Source of the DNA: Theionarchaea archaeon
Lineage (GTDB): Archaea; Methanobacteriota_B; Thermococci; Methanofastidiosales; SZ-28-30
Length of the DNA stretch: 64,000 nucleotides
Direction: 5' to 3'
NCBI GenBank assembly: GCA_018992685.1
Contig: JACVGT010000025.1
Span: 1-64,000, forward strand
Positions 33,359 through 41,471 of this stretch are shown piece after piece; position 1 is the first letter of the stretch; the number at the start of each line of letters is the position of its first letter. Both the position numbers and the translations under genes were made by a program. Under the pieces are notes generated by a model. It was not told the DNA's origin. It worked only from the letters and a program-made list of their open reading frames with translations, and did no database searches.

Positions 33359-33814
33359 TTATGGGGGCGGTTGCTTCGACGCGTACAGGTAGACAGCTTC
33401 TGTATAGCCGGGGGTGGTCATGGCAGGTGGATTCACGGTTCTCACCTGGGCAATAGCCCTGGCAGGCGGAATTCCCTGGTGTATGAGATAACAGGAAAGC
33501 ATGGCCCCCGTTCGGTCATTCCCGGCGTAACAGTGGACAAAGGCTGGTGCCGTAAGCAAAGTGGCTGCTTCGAGGAACCGGGGTACAGCATCTACGAACT
33601 GTCTCTTTGATTCTGGGGTCGTCAGAGCAATATCGGGGAGGTACAGTGGAATATGTTCTATGGAGGAGGCAGTGATCTCCCGGGAGTTGACCTGCTCATC
33701 CAGGGATATGATGGTGCGTATTCCCGCAGTGTACAACTCAGGAAGGTTCCAGGGCCTTCGTACGGGTCCGCACCGTCCTCCTAGTGAGGGGGTAATCCAG
33801 TAAATGTGGTTCAC
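33359..33814 (-). CDS. dual-specificity/tyrosine protein phosphatase-like protein
   Basis: A 151-residue protein with the Cx5R signature HCYAGNDRTGAM (Cys95, Arg101), preceded by the expected acid-containing region (LPDIALTTPE) and an N-terminal LYTAGIRTIISLDE strand-helix. This is the compact dual-specificity phosphatase fold. Phosphoprotein or small-molecule substrates are both possible. The start is 8 nt after the stop of the M20 peptidase gene, so the two are cotranscribed. Confidence 0.85.
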   Translation of the reverse strand: MNHIYWITPSLGGRCGPVRRPWNLPELYTAGIRTIISLDEQVNSREITASSIEHIPLYLPDIALTTPESKRQFVDAVPRFLEAATLLTAPAFVHCYAGNDRTGAMLSCYLIHQGIPPARAIAQVRTVNPPAMTTPGYTEAVYLYASKQPPP

Positions 33815-33822
33815 ATGATCAC

Positions 33823-35112
33823 CTACATTCTCTTGATAATTTCTTCAATGACAGTAATTCCTTCCTCATAGTCTGCTAATGAAATACTCTCATTGGGACT
33901 GTGTGCCCGGGATTCTGCATCTCCCACGCCAATAGAGACCGTGGGGATGCCCAGGACATCAGTGAACAGCCACATGGGGCCTGAACCGGACATGGTAGGA
34001 TAGATGACAGGTGGCCTCTTATGGACTGCCTCCATGGATTGCTCCGTAACAGAAACAATTCGTGCAGTAACAGGAGTCTTGGCTGGCCAGAGAGGGCCCA
34101 GCAATTCAGTCTTGATGTCTGTGAACCCGTGCTTTTCAAGATGATGATTCAGTAATTGGAATATTCTGTGTGGATCTTGGTTGGGAACAAGCCTGAAATC
34201 GATCTTTGCCATGGCTTCTGCAGGGAGAACAGTCTTGCTTCCGTCCCCTGTGTAGCCGGAATTAATTCCACATATATTGCAGGTGGGACCATAGAGGAGG
34301 TGGAAGACTGCTTCTTCGTCTGACATATTCTTGAGGAAATGGTCAATGCCCAGGATAGTCTTGGTCTTGTCACCATCATAGGGGATGGAGTTCACCTTGC
34401 CGAGTTCTTCTTCGGCGGGGGCCTCAATGTCCTGGTAGAAGTCTTCTATCAGGATGTGCTCCTGGGAATCTTTCAACGTGGTTAGAGCTCTGATAAGTCT
34501 CCATGCAGGATTTTCCACAATGACGGCAGAGGCTGAATGGAGATCTCTCTTGGGTCCATACGCACGAAGTTCAACGTAACACAAGCCTTTTGCTCCCAGG
34601 TACATGGTGGGTCTTCCTGCTTCGTCTTTATATCCTGCTTCCCAGATGCAGGCATCTGCCTTGAGGAGGGACGTGTGAGTTTCAACGAATTTCCCCAGAG
34701 AAGGACTGCCGATTTCTTCCTCTCCTTCTATGATGAATTTAATGGTAATAGGTAGTGTGGCAAAGCGTTCTACTGCGGCCAGACGGGCCATGATGTTTCC
34801 CTTGTTATCTGCAACTCCTCTGGCGTAGAGCCGATTGCCTCTGACACTCGGTTCAAAGGGTGGGGTGACCCACTGATCAAGGGGGTCAGGGGGCTGGACA
34901 TCATAATGGTCATAAAAGAGCAGGGTCTTTTCAGATTCGCCTTTTTTTTCACCGAATACTACGGGATGACCTTCTGTAGGGATGACCCGGGCTTGAAATC
35001 CTGCTTCTTGCAGGAATTCCTTGACGTGTTCTGCACAGTCCTGGATTCCTTGATGATGGGCAGAGATACTGGGGATCTTGAGGAGCTCTTCCAAGGCTTC
35101 AACGTTGGTCAT
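33823..35112 (-). CDS. M20-family metallopeptidase (dipeptidase-like)
   Basis: About 429 residues. Two-zinc site motifs: LLFYDHYDVQPPD (His, then Asp), RGVADNKGNIMA (bridging Asp), IIEGEEEIGSPSLG (Glu pair) and a C-terminal RAHSPNES (His). A dimerisation domain covers about 185-315 (KGLCYVELRAYGPKRDLHSA). Family members hydrolyse dipeptides or deacylate amino acids. The open frame extends to 35265, but the TATA-like GGCTATAATAAAGC (35131-35143) lies just upstream of the ATG at 35112, which is also where homology starts. Confidence 0.9.
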   Translation of the reverse strand: MTNVEALEELLKIPSISAHHQGIQDCAEHVKEFLQEAGFQARVIPTEGHPVVFGEKKGESEKTLLFYDHYDVQPPDPLDQWVTPPFEPSVRGNRLYARGVADNKGNIMARLAAVERFATLPITIKFIIEGEEEIGSPSLGKFVETHTSLLKADACIWEAGYKDEAGRPTMYLGAKGLCYVELRAYGPKRDLHSASAVIVENPAWRLIRALTTLKDSQEHILIEDFYQDIEAPAEEELGKVNSIPYDGDKTKTILGIDHFLKNMSDEEAVFHLLYGPTCNICGINSGYTGDGSKTVLPAEAMAKIDFRLVPNQDPHRIFQLLNHHLEKHGFTDIKTELLGPLWPAKTPVTARIVSVTEQSMEAVHKRPPVIYPTMSGSGPMWLFTDVLGIPTVSIGVGDAESRAHSPNESISLADYEEGITVIEEIIKRM

Positions 35113-35130
35113 GCGGGAGTGTTGTAAATG

Positions 35131-35143
35131 GCTATAATAAAGC
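35131..35143 (-). promoter_or_regulatory. TATA box of the M20 peptidase gene
   Basis: Minus-strand GCTTTATTATAGC, centred about 25 nt upstream of the ATG at 35112. Confidence 0.5.
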
Positions 35144-35268
35144 TTTGTTCTGAACCTTCTGATCTTTCGAAGGACTTGACCTGGAAATCCGGGATGCAAC
35201 ATCTCGGTGAGGTGAATCTCATATGACCAGGGGTTAATCAGCAGTTGAAAGATTTCTTGCCACAAGTA

Positions 35269-35283
35269 CCTTTATATTTATAT
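35269..35283 (+). promoter_or_regulatory. TATA box of the SDR gene
   Basis: CCTTTATATTTATAT, about 35 nt before the ATG at 35312. An AGAGGTG SD follows at 35298-35304. Confidence 0.5.
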
Positions 35284-35311
35284 GAGGACACAGGAATAGA
35301 GGTGTGGAGGA

Positions 35312-36088
35312 ATGGCAGTGAAATCCGGAAACGGTAGGGTGGCCATAATAACAGGGTCATCCAGTGGCCTGGGAGAGGCTTTCGCCAGGAATCTAGCTCT
35401 GCAAGGATACAACCTGGTCCTTGTAGCAAGAAGGGAAGAACGATTATTTGCCTTGAGTACTGAGCTCCAGACTGACTATCTCGTTAAGGCGGAGATTGTG
35501 GTTGCAGATTTGACCAGAGAGAGTGACATAGCGAGGGTGGAAGCCAGAATCTCTGATTTGGAACAGGTAGATATGCTCATAAACAATGCAGGGTTTGCAA
35601 CCACAGGGACATTTGCAGAGACAGATCTTGACGGGCAGCTTAAAATGATAGCACTTCACATTGTCGCGCCTACCAGGCTTATCCATGCTGCCCTGCCCAA
35701 GATGGAAAAGGGAGGGTCAATCATAAATGTTGCTTCTATCGGCGCTTTTGTCAAAGTGCCAGAAAATGTCACCTACTGTGCAACGAAGGCCTACCTTGCG
35801 GCCTTCTCAGAGACCCTGCAGCTCGAGCTGAAAGAGAAAGGAATCCGCGTTCAGGCATTATGTCCAGGGTTCACTATGACAGAATTCCATGAAAGAATTG
35901 AAGGATTCGATCGTTCGGTGATTCCACAATTCCTGTGGATGACGCCTGGAGATGTTGCCAAGGAATCGTTGGAGGCATTGGAGAGGGGATCAGTCCTGTG
36001 TATCCCAGGTTTCAGGAACCGCATTATTCTTCTTCTGTCACGTGTCGGCATTCTTTCATTTCTCCTGAGAATGTTTCGCCCTCAGTAG
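35312..36088 (+). CDS. short-chain dehydrogenase/reductase
   Basis: A 258-residue Rossmann oxidoreductase. The nucleotide-binding loop is AIITGSSSGLGEAFARNLA with an ARREER motif after strand 2 (NADP preference). The catalytic centre is NNAGFATTG, INVASIGAF (Ser) and YCATKAYL (Tyr-x3-Lys). A C-terminal hydrophobic stretch (IILLLSRVGILSFLLRMF) suggests membrane association, as in DltE/Sdr-type acyl or polyprenol reductases. Substrate unknown. Confidence 0.9.
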   Translation: MAVKSGNGRVAIITGSSSGLGEAFARNLALQGYNLVLVARREERLFALSTELQTDYLVKAEIVVADLTRESDIARVEARISDLEQVDMLINNAGFATTGTFAETDLDGQLKMIALHIVAPTRLIHAALPKMEKGGSIINVASIGAFVKVPENVTYCATKAYLAAFSETLQLELKEKGIRVQALCPGFTMTEFHERIEGFDRSVIPQFLWMTPGDVAKESLEALERGSVLCIPGFRNRIILLLSRVGILSFLLRMFRPQ

Positions 36089-36191
36089 AGGAACTCCTCA
36101 GTGCATGGACGGTCAGAAGCCTGATTGACTCGTTCTTCCCGTTCCTTTTCTCACGAACTCAGTAACGTCCCATCTGGTATTCGTACACATC

Positions 36192-37388
36192 TCACTGAAT
36201 TCCCACTAGGCCCAGAAGTCTCTCCACACCCAGAGCAATCCCTTCAACCTCAATGCCACCCTCTCCCTTGGCACTATCGCCCACCAAGTATAACCCCTCT
36301 ATGGGCGTCATCTGATCAAGGTCCTGACCTGATGCAGCATGGTTTACAGGGTTGTTCCTCCGGTAGGTCTGAACATTCAAAATCTCGTATCTTCCATCAA
36401 ACAATTTCTCAAGCTCAGAAAGTCCTTTCTCCTTCTCCTTCTTGAACTCACGTGATGAACTCCTCTGGTGGGCCATCACCAGATGGTACCCCTCAGGGGC
36501 CAGAGAAGGGTCAACATTCGTCACCTGGTTAATGCCTCCAATGTAGTCCAGTGCCGGCGTAAACATGACTCCAGAATGATCTATCAGCGGTTCCTTTGAA
36601 GCCAGAGAGTACTTGATACCTTCAGAAGGGGTCATGGCATCGATCCTCTTCTGGTAGTCCCCGGGGAATCTGACCAGTCGTGACGTGGCCTTAGCACCAA
36701 TATCTGATACCACCTTAGAGTCCGTGTGCTCTTTTCCGTCCTCATCTACAACGCCGTACACCTTGTCATCTGCCACAATTTCGGTCACCCTTTTGTGTAC
36801 AATGGCATTCCCTCGTCTTCTTATGGCCGTCTTCAGTGCTCGTATGACACCTGAACATCCTCCCATGGGTACACCAGGACCTCGATACTTGAACATGGAC
36901 TTGACAATAGAAAACATCTCCCTGCACGGGACCTGTGACGGTTCCAGACTCAAAGACCAGATACAAAAAGACCTGAATCCCCTCAGGATTATTTCGTTTT
37001 TCGTTCTGTGCTCAAGAAACTCCTGAAATGATCTTTTATCTCCCTTCCTGTACCTCATTTCCAGCAGTGTAGTATACAACCAGGTTTTTTCAGCCAGCTT
37101 CAGCTGGTTCAGTACCTGTCCAAACCTCATCTCCTTATCATAGAAAAACGTTGCCAGAGGATTTGAATCCACAATCGTGCAGGGTGCTCCTGCTCTTTTC
37201 AGTAACTGAGCAAGAGGGCCTTTGGAACCGTGAGGGACCATGTGTAGAGCACCAGTTGTCAGCTGGAATCCCCTGAATGGAATATTACGAAACCGACCAC
37301 CGACCTGGGATGTCCTCTCGAAAAGCGTCACCTTGGGACACAGAGCTGCCACTAGCAACCCTCCAATCCCGCCTCCAATGACGATCAT
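36192..37388 (-). CDS. FAD-dependent oxidoreductase, phytoene desaturase (CrtI)-like
   Basis: A 398-residue protein beginning directly with the FAD-binding glycine motif MIVIGGGIGGLLVAAL, then FERTSQVGGRF. Mid-protein PMGGCSGVIRALKTAI and a C-terminal GLYLVGDSAKGEGGIEVEGIA complete the CrtI/CrtN amine-oxidase-like pattern. Such archaeal enzymes act on isoprenoid or polyprenyl substrates (desaturation, isomerisation or saturation). The box A at 37408-37420 is 25 nt before the ATG, so the mRNA is leaderless and the protein has almost no residues before the dinucleotide fold. Confidence 0.85.
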   Translation of the reverse strand: MIVIGGGIGGLLVAALCPKVTLFERTSQVGGRFRNIPFRGFQLTTGALHMVPHGSKGPLAQLLKRAGAPCTIVDSNPLATFFYDKEMRFGQVLNQLKLAEKTWLYTTLLEMRYRKGDKRSFQEFLEHRTKNEIILRGFRSFCIWSLSLEPSQVPCREMFSIVKSMFKYRGPGVPMGGCSGVIRALKTAIRRRGNAIVHKRVTEIVADDKVYGVVDEDGKEHTDSKVVSDIGAKATSRLVRFPGDYQKRIDAMTPSEGIKYSLASKEPLIDHSGVMFTPALDYIGGINQVTNVDPSLAPEGYHLVMAHQRSSSREFKKEKEKGLSELEKLFDGRYEILNVQTYRRNNPVNHAASGQDLDQMTPIEGLYLVGDSAKGEGGIEVEGIALGVERLLGLVGIQ

Positions 37389-37407
37389 GTACTATTACGG
37401 ACTGATA

Positions 37408-37420
37408 GGAATAAAAAGGT
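37408..37420 (-). promoter_or_regulatory. box A of the CrtI-like gene
   Basis: Minus-strand ACCTTTTTATTCC, centred 25 nt before the ATG at 37388. Confidence 0.45.
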
Positions 37421-37791
37421 TACTATATTCAATCATAGATAGAGAAAACATTCTTTCAAATCCAGACTGAGTTCTTGTCAATTTATATCTTTTCGGTACG
37501 TGGGAGAGCTTCATTTAGCGAATGTTTTCATCCTAACGTAACTCATTTACCCTGAGAACCTGGTCGTTGATTGCTCGTGATCATATTATCTCTCAAGATC
37601 AGGATACCATCAGTGTGGATTGTAACGCACTATCACTCCAGCAGAGGTCGAGAAGTTCTCAGTTCAAGGTGATACTCTTTGGCGAGCAGCTCCTGGAATA
37701 TTCCTTCTTGTTCAGGAGAACCTGATAGTCTCTTCCAGGAGGGTTGTCTTCCTGCATCAACGTTTAAATATGTCAATGACTCAGTACTCCT
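37421..37791. other. intergenic region with leuC promoter and possible gene remnant
   Basis: No full gene. A minus-strand frame ending at 37633 and open back into the leuC promoter reads like protein (RQPSWKRLSGSPEQEGIFQE, then LLAKEYHLELRTSRPLLE) but has no proper start and overlaps the box A at 37761. It may be a decayed gene. Confidence 0.35.
37761..37770 (+). promoter_or_regulatory. box A of the leuCD-type operon
   Basis: CGTTTAAATA, centred 26 nt before the ATG at 37792, with no SD. Confidence 0.5.
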
Positions 37792-39042
37792 ATGAGCAAA
37801 ACCATGGCTGAGAAGATACTGGGAAGAGCCAGTAACCAGGACGTTACGTCAGGTGATATCATAGACGGTACGGTGGATCTGGCCATGTCTCATGAGAATA
37901 CTGCTGCCATCTCTGGCAAGTTCAAGTCCATAGGTGTTTCCAGAGTGTGGGACCCTGAAAAGATTGTGGTCCCCATTGATCATTGTGCACCCGCAGCAAA
38001 CGAGGATTATGCCAAGAATCACAAGATTATCAGAGAATTTGTCAAGGAACAGAATATTACCAATTTCTATGATATAAAAGCAGGAGTCTGTCACCAGGTT
38101 CTCCCTGAAAAAGGACATGTGAAACCAGGCATGCTAATTGTAGGTTCAGATTCTCATACGCCCACATACGGGGCATTTGGTGCCTTTGCCACTGGGATAG
38201 GGAGGACAGAGATGGCTGCTGTCTATGCCACAGGGAAGATCTGGTTGAGAGTCCCTGAAAGCTTTAAGATAGTCATAGAGGGGAAGGTTCCAGACAAGGT
38301 ATCGGCAAAGGATGTGATCCTTCATATCATTGGAAACCTGCGAGCAGATGGTGCAAACTACAAAGCTGTGGAATTTGTGGGAAATACGGTGGATACCATG
38401 ACAGTGGGTGAGAGAATGGTCCTGTGCAACATGTCTGCCGAAATGGGAGCCAAAGCAGGGATGGTTCCTTTCGATGATACTACCAGGACCTATCTGGACG
38501 AGAGAACAGACAGAATGTATACCGTGGTGAACCCTGATCCAGATGCGGCCTACGAGCAAGTGGTCAACATTACAGTATCCAACCTGGAACCACAGGTGGC
38601 CTGCCCCCATGCTGTTGACAATGTGAGACCCATCTCTGAAGTGGAAGGGACTCCCATCAACCAGGCAGTCCTTGGTACCTGCACGAATGGCAGAGTGGAG
38701 GACCTGGCAGAAGCTGCATCTCTCCTCAAGGGCAAGAAAATTGCTGACACCGTGAGGCTGATTGTAATTCCTGCTTCCACAGACGTCTACGAGGAAGCCG
38801 TACAGAACGGCACAATCCTGGACTTAATCAGGGCAGGTGCAGTTATCTGCAATCCGAATTGTGGCCCTTGCCTCGGCGCTCACCAGGGCGCCCTCGCTCC
38901 GGGCGAGGTATGCATCTCCTCGTCCAACCGCAACTTCAGAGGGAGAATGGGCTGTAAAGATGCTGAAATCTATCTTGCTTCTCCTGCCACTGTAGCAGCG
39001 TCTTCCCTCACTGGCAGAATTACTGATCCCCGAGGTGTATGA
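37792..39042 (+). CDS. leuC: 3-isopropylmalate dehydratase/homoaconitase-type large subunit
   Basis: A 416-residue aconitase-family large subunit. [4Fe-4S] ligands lie in GTCTNGRVEDL and CNPNCGPCLGAHQG. Other motifs: MSHENTA, PIDHCAPAANE, GSDSHTPTYGAFGAFATGIG. The enzyme isomerises 2- and 3-isopropylmalate (Leu synthesis) or homologous citrates. No leuA or leuB is adjacent, so isopropylmalate, homocitrate and citramalate routes are all possible. Stop and next ATG are adjacent (TGAATG), so it is coupled to the small subunit. Confidence 0.92.
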   Translation: MSKTMAEKILGRASNQDVTSGDIIDGTVDLAMSHENTAAISGKFKSIGVSRVWDPEKIVVPIDHCAPAANEDYAKNHKIIREFVKEQNITNFYDIKAGVCHQVLPEKGHVKPGMLIVGSDSHTPTYGAFGAFATGIGRTEMAAVYATGKIWLRVPESFKIVIEGKVPDKVSAKDVILHIIGNLRADGANYKAVEFVGNTVDTMTVGERMVLCNMSAEMGAKAGMVPFDDTTRTYLDERTDRMYTVVNPDPDAAYEQVVNITVSNLEPQVACPHAVDNVRPISEVEGTPINQAVLGTCTNGRVEDLAEAASLLKGKKIADTVRLIVIPASTDVYEEAVQNGTILDLIRAGAVICNPNCGPCLGAHQGALAPGEVCISSSNRNFRGRMGCKDAEIYLASPATVAASSLTGRITDPRGV

Positions 39043-39543
39043 ATGAAAATGAAAGGCAGAGTATTCAAGTACGGAGATGATATCAATACTGATGTCATCT
39101 TTCCCGGGAAGTACACCTATACCATAACAGACCCCAAAGAAATGGCAGAACATGCCCTGGAAGACCTGGATCCTACATTTGTCCAGAAAGTAAAGAAGGG
39201 AGATTGTATCGTCGCAGGAAAGTACTTTGGATGCGGATCTTCGCGAGAACAGGCTGTGACCTGCGTGAAGGAGGCTGGAATTTCAGTAGTTATTGCAGAA
39301 TCATTTGCCCGGATCTACTACCGGAACTGCATCAACTCGGGGTTGCCCCCTCTGATACTGGAAGACACATCCTGCATCAGTGACGGAGATGAGCTGGAAA
39401 TAGATGTAGAAATGGGAACTGTTACAGATGTAACGACAGGAGCAGAATTTACTGTCAATCCGCTCCCACCCTTCATCATGAAGATCATTCAAGATGGTGG
39501 GCTAATCCCGCATCTCAAGAAGGAGCTCCACCATGGACGCTGA
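39043..39543 (+). CDS. leuD: 3-isopropylmalate dehydratase/homoaconitase-type small subunit
   Basis: A 166-residue swivelling subunit: GDDINTDVIFPGKYTYT, IVAGKYFGCGSSREQA and IAESFARIYYRNCINSGLP are all family signatures. The substrate loop after 'GKY' reads YTYT, where LeuD-type proteins often have YLRT, so substrate preference may differ. GAGGTG in the end of the upstream gene serves as SD. Overlaps the methyltransferase gene by 11 nt. Confidence 0.92.
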   Translation: MKMKGRVFKYGDDINTDVIFPGKYTYTITDPKEMAEHALEDLDPTFVQKVKKGDCIVAGKYFGCGSSREQAVTCVKEAGISVVIAESFARIYYRNCINSGLPPLILEDTSCISDGDELEIDVEMGTVTDVTTGAEFTVNPLPPFIMKIIQDGGLIPHLKKELHHGR

Positions 39544-40309
39544 AGGGTTCTATGACGAGAGGGCCCCCTTTTACGATGGGGAGTATAAGACTCCCTTTTT
39601 TGATCTCTACCGGGCCATCACCTGGGACAATATCAGCAGGTTTCTTCCATCGAAGGGTGTCATACTGGATGCAGGAGGAGGAACGGGTGAATGGGCTCTT
39701 CCCCTGGCTGAGGCAGGATATGACGTTGTCCTGATCGACATTTCACGGGGAATGCTGAGACAGGCCAGGAGAAAGCTGGAAGAAAGGAATATCAAGAATG
39801 TCACTGTGGAAAGGGTGGATATGACTGACATGGGGTGTTTTCAGGATAACACGTTTGACATGGTTCTGGCACAGGGTGATCCCCTTTCCTACTGTGGAAA
39901 TGCGGAACATGCTGCGGCTGAGATTTACAGAGTGTTAAAAGAGGGACGACATTGCGTGGCATCAGTAGACTGTATGTACGGATTTGTTTTGCGATTGATT
40001 ACATTGAAACAGTGGGATATCCTGCAGAGGCTGTTTGAAACAGAACGTGCTGCCTTTCAGACAGGGTTTGAGATTCGCTACTTCACTCCACAATCCCTTA
40101 ACCACCTATTTGAAGGGGCAGGATTTGAGGTGGTGCGCATTCTCGGTAAACCCGTCTTCCTTTCTCTAGTTCCCCGGGAGAGAGCGCATGACCTGCTGCG
40201 AGACAAGAAGGTGTTTGACAGAGTTCTTGAACTGGAACTGCAGTTCTGTGATGATCCAAACCTGGTGGGGTTTGCTGGGCATCTGGAGATTGTCGGAAAA
40301 AAAGTGTGA
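39533..40309 (+). CDS. SAM-dependent methyltransferase, class I
   Basis: A 258-residue protein. Motif I is VILDAGGGTGEWALPLA, followed by an acidic end of strand 2 (VVLIDISRGML), VERVDMTDM, and motif IV region FDMVLAQGDPLSY with IYRVLKEG after it. This is the ubiE/SmtA-like Rossmann methyltransferase layout. It is translationally overlapped with leuD, so it may act on a product of that pathway, but this is only inferred from position. Confidence 0.85.
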   Translation: MDAEGFYDERAPFYDGEYKTPFFDLYRAITWDNISRFLPSKGVILDAGGGTGEWALPLAEAGYDVVLIDISRGMLRQARRKLEERNIKNVTVERVDMTDMGCFQDNTFDMVLAQGDPLSYCGNAEHAAAEIYRVLKEGRHCVASVDCMYGFVLRLITLKQWDILQRLFETERAAFQTGFEIRYFTPQSLNHLFEGAGFEVVRILGKPVFLSLVPRERAHDLLRDKKVFDRVLELELQFCDDPNLVGFAGHLEIVGKKV

Positions 40310-40320
40310 GAAGATGAGAA

Positions 40321-40683
40321 TTACTTCTTGAGTGTGTATCGTTCCTTTTGGTTGAAGAAGGTCATGTCTTTGAATCCTTTCTTGATTCTTGCCCTGTGCA
40401 GAACGCCCTTGGGTATGTAATACGTGTCTCCCCTTGAGAAGATATGGGTTTCACCACCAATGGTAAGTTCTATTTCCCCGTCAAGGATAACACCCCATTG
40501 AGCTTCATGAGAATGTTCGGGAACGGCAACATCCTCGGAAAATTCCATGAAAATGATCTGACTGGCTTCACCCTGGACCAGATATGAATGGAGACCTTCA
40601 ATCGGGATATCTGCTTCTGGCAGTTCTGTAATCATGTCGGGAAAGAAGTCTTCCTTCGTGGTATCGGCAGAGTTATTTTTCAT
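40321..40683 (-). CDS. small cupin-domain protein
   Basis: A 120-residue single cupin. Motif 1 is PEHSHEAQWGVILDGEIEL (two His and a possible Gln in place of the second Glu-type ligand), and motif 2 is FSRGDTYYIPKGVLHRARI (His). Metal-dependent binding or isomerase activity is possible; many such proteins have no known role. Box A (40702-40712) lies 25 nt upstream. Convergent with the methyltransferase gene. Confidence 0.8.
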   Translation of the reverse strand: MKNNSADTTKEDFFPDMITELPEADIPIEGLHSYLVQGEASQIIFMEFSEDVAVPEHSHEAQWGVILDGEIELTIGGETHIFSRGDTYYIPKGVLHRARIKKGFKDMTFFNQKERYTLKK

Positions 40684-40701
40684 GGGGGGAAGTTTTTGGT
40701 A

Positions 40702-40712
40702 GTCTTATTAAC
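40702..40712 (-). promoter_or_regulatory. box A of the cupin gene
   Basis: Minus-strand GTTAATAAGAC, centred about 25 nt before the ATG at 40683. Confidence 0.4.
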
Positions 40713-40797
40713 GTTTTGGTGAGGTATGGGTAATGAACCAAAAACCATTTAAGTCGTGAGATACAACTAGAATTAACTGGCAGAAAGCAGGTGGAAT

Positions 40798-40929
40798 ATG
40801 GCTGAGGCTGAAGAACCTGAGCCTCCTGATACGGCTGCAGGATGGCTGTCTCAGGAGGGATACAGAACTGCATGGCTCAACCTGATGATAGAAGAGTTGA
40901 AGCTAGAATGTTACGAGGGATTGCTGTGA
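40798..40929 (+). CDS. possible 43-residue ORF ahead of the DUF6512 gene
   Basis: ATG with SD AGGTGGA 3-4 nt upstream and a box A-like ACCATTTAAG at 40744-40753. The peptide is acidic then amphipathic (AEAEEPEPPDTAAGWLSQEG, ending LNLMIEELKLECYEGLL). It overlaps the N-terminal part of the DUF6512 frame in another phase. It could be a coupled leader ORF or a small protein; its translation signals are better than those of DUF6512. Confidence 0.35.
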   Translation: MAEAEEPEPPDTAAGWLSQEGYRTAWLNLMIEELKLECYEGLL

Positions 40930-41450
40930 AGGCTGGACAGTGGGAAGTCCTGGGCATTCTGTTCATCATTGTGGTGGGATCATGTCTGCATTTCCTCTTT
41001 GAGCTCTCAGGATCTCTTCCTGTGGTGGGGATGGTTGGGGCTGTGAACGAGAGCGTGTGGGAGCACCTGAAGATTGGATTCTGGCCTGCAGTGTTTTTTG
41101 CGTTGATTGAATATTCCTTCCTGAAGTCAAAGGCGAATTTCTGGATGGCAAAAGCCACATCCGCATATGTCATACCTGTCACCATAATCGTCCTGTTCTA
41201 CGTGTATACGACCATACTGGGGTACAATACGCTGGCTCTTGATATCACGGTGTTTATTGTAGCTGTCATAGTGGGCCAGGCTGCCAGCTACCGAGTGTTG
41301 ACGTACAGAGACCTCTCTGCACAGTTGAAATGGGCTGGCATCGCTGCACTGCTGGTCCTGGCTGCGCTGTTCATGGTTTTCACATTTTATCCGCCGCATG
41401 TTGGACTGTTCCAAGATCCAGTGACAGGCGGGTACGGCATCGTATCATAA
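40872..41450 (+). CDS. DUF6512-like membrane protein
   Basis: About 190 residues with five to six membrane helices. The first helix, GILFIIVVGSCLHFLFELS, is followed by VGAVNESVWEHLKIGFWPAVFF, a motif typical of DUF6512. Later helices are around VIPVTIIVLFYVYTTILG and ALLVLAALFMVFTFYP. Function unknown. The frame is open from 40842; family length and position of the first helix favour the ATG at 40872 or 40908. Confidence 0.7.
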   Translation: MAQPDDRRVEARMLRGIAVKAGQWEVLGILFIIVVGSCLHFLFELSGSLPVVGMVGAVNESVWEHLKIGFWPAVFFALIEYSFLKSKANFWMAKATSAYVIPVTIIVLFYVYTTILGYNTLALDITVFIVAVIVGQAASYRVLTYRDLSAQLKWAGIAALLVLAALFMVFTFYPPHVGLFQDPVTGGYGIVS

Positions 41451-41471
41451 GTGAGGTAGGCATCCAGCAGA

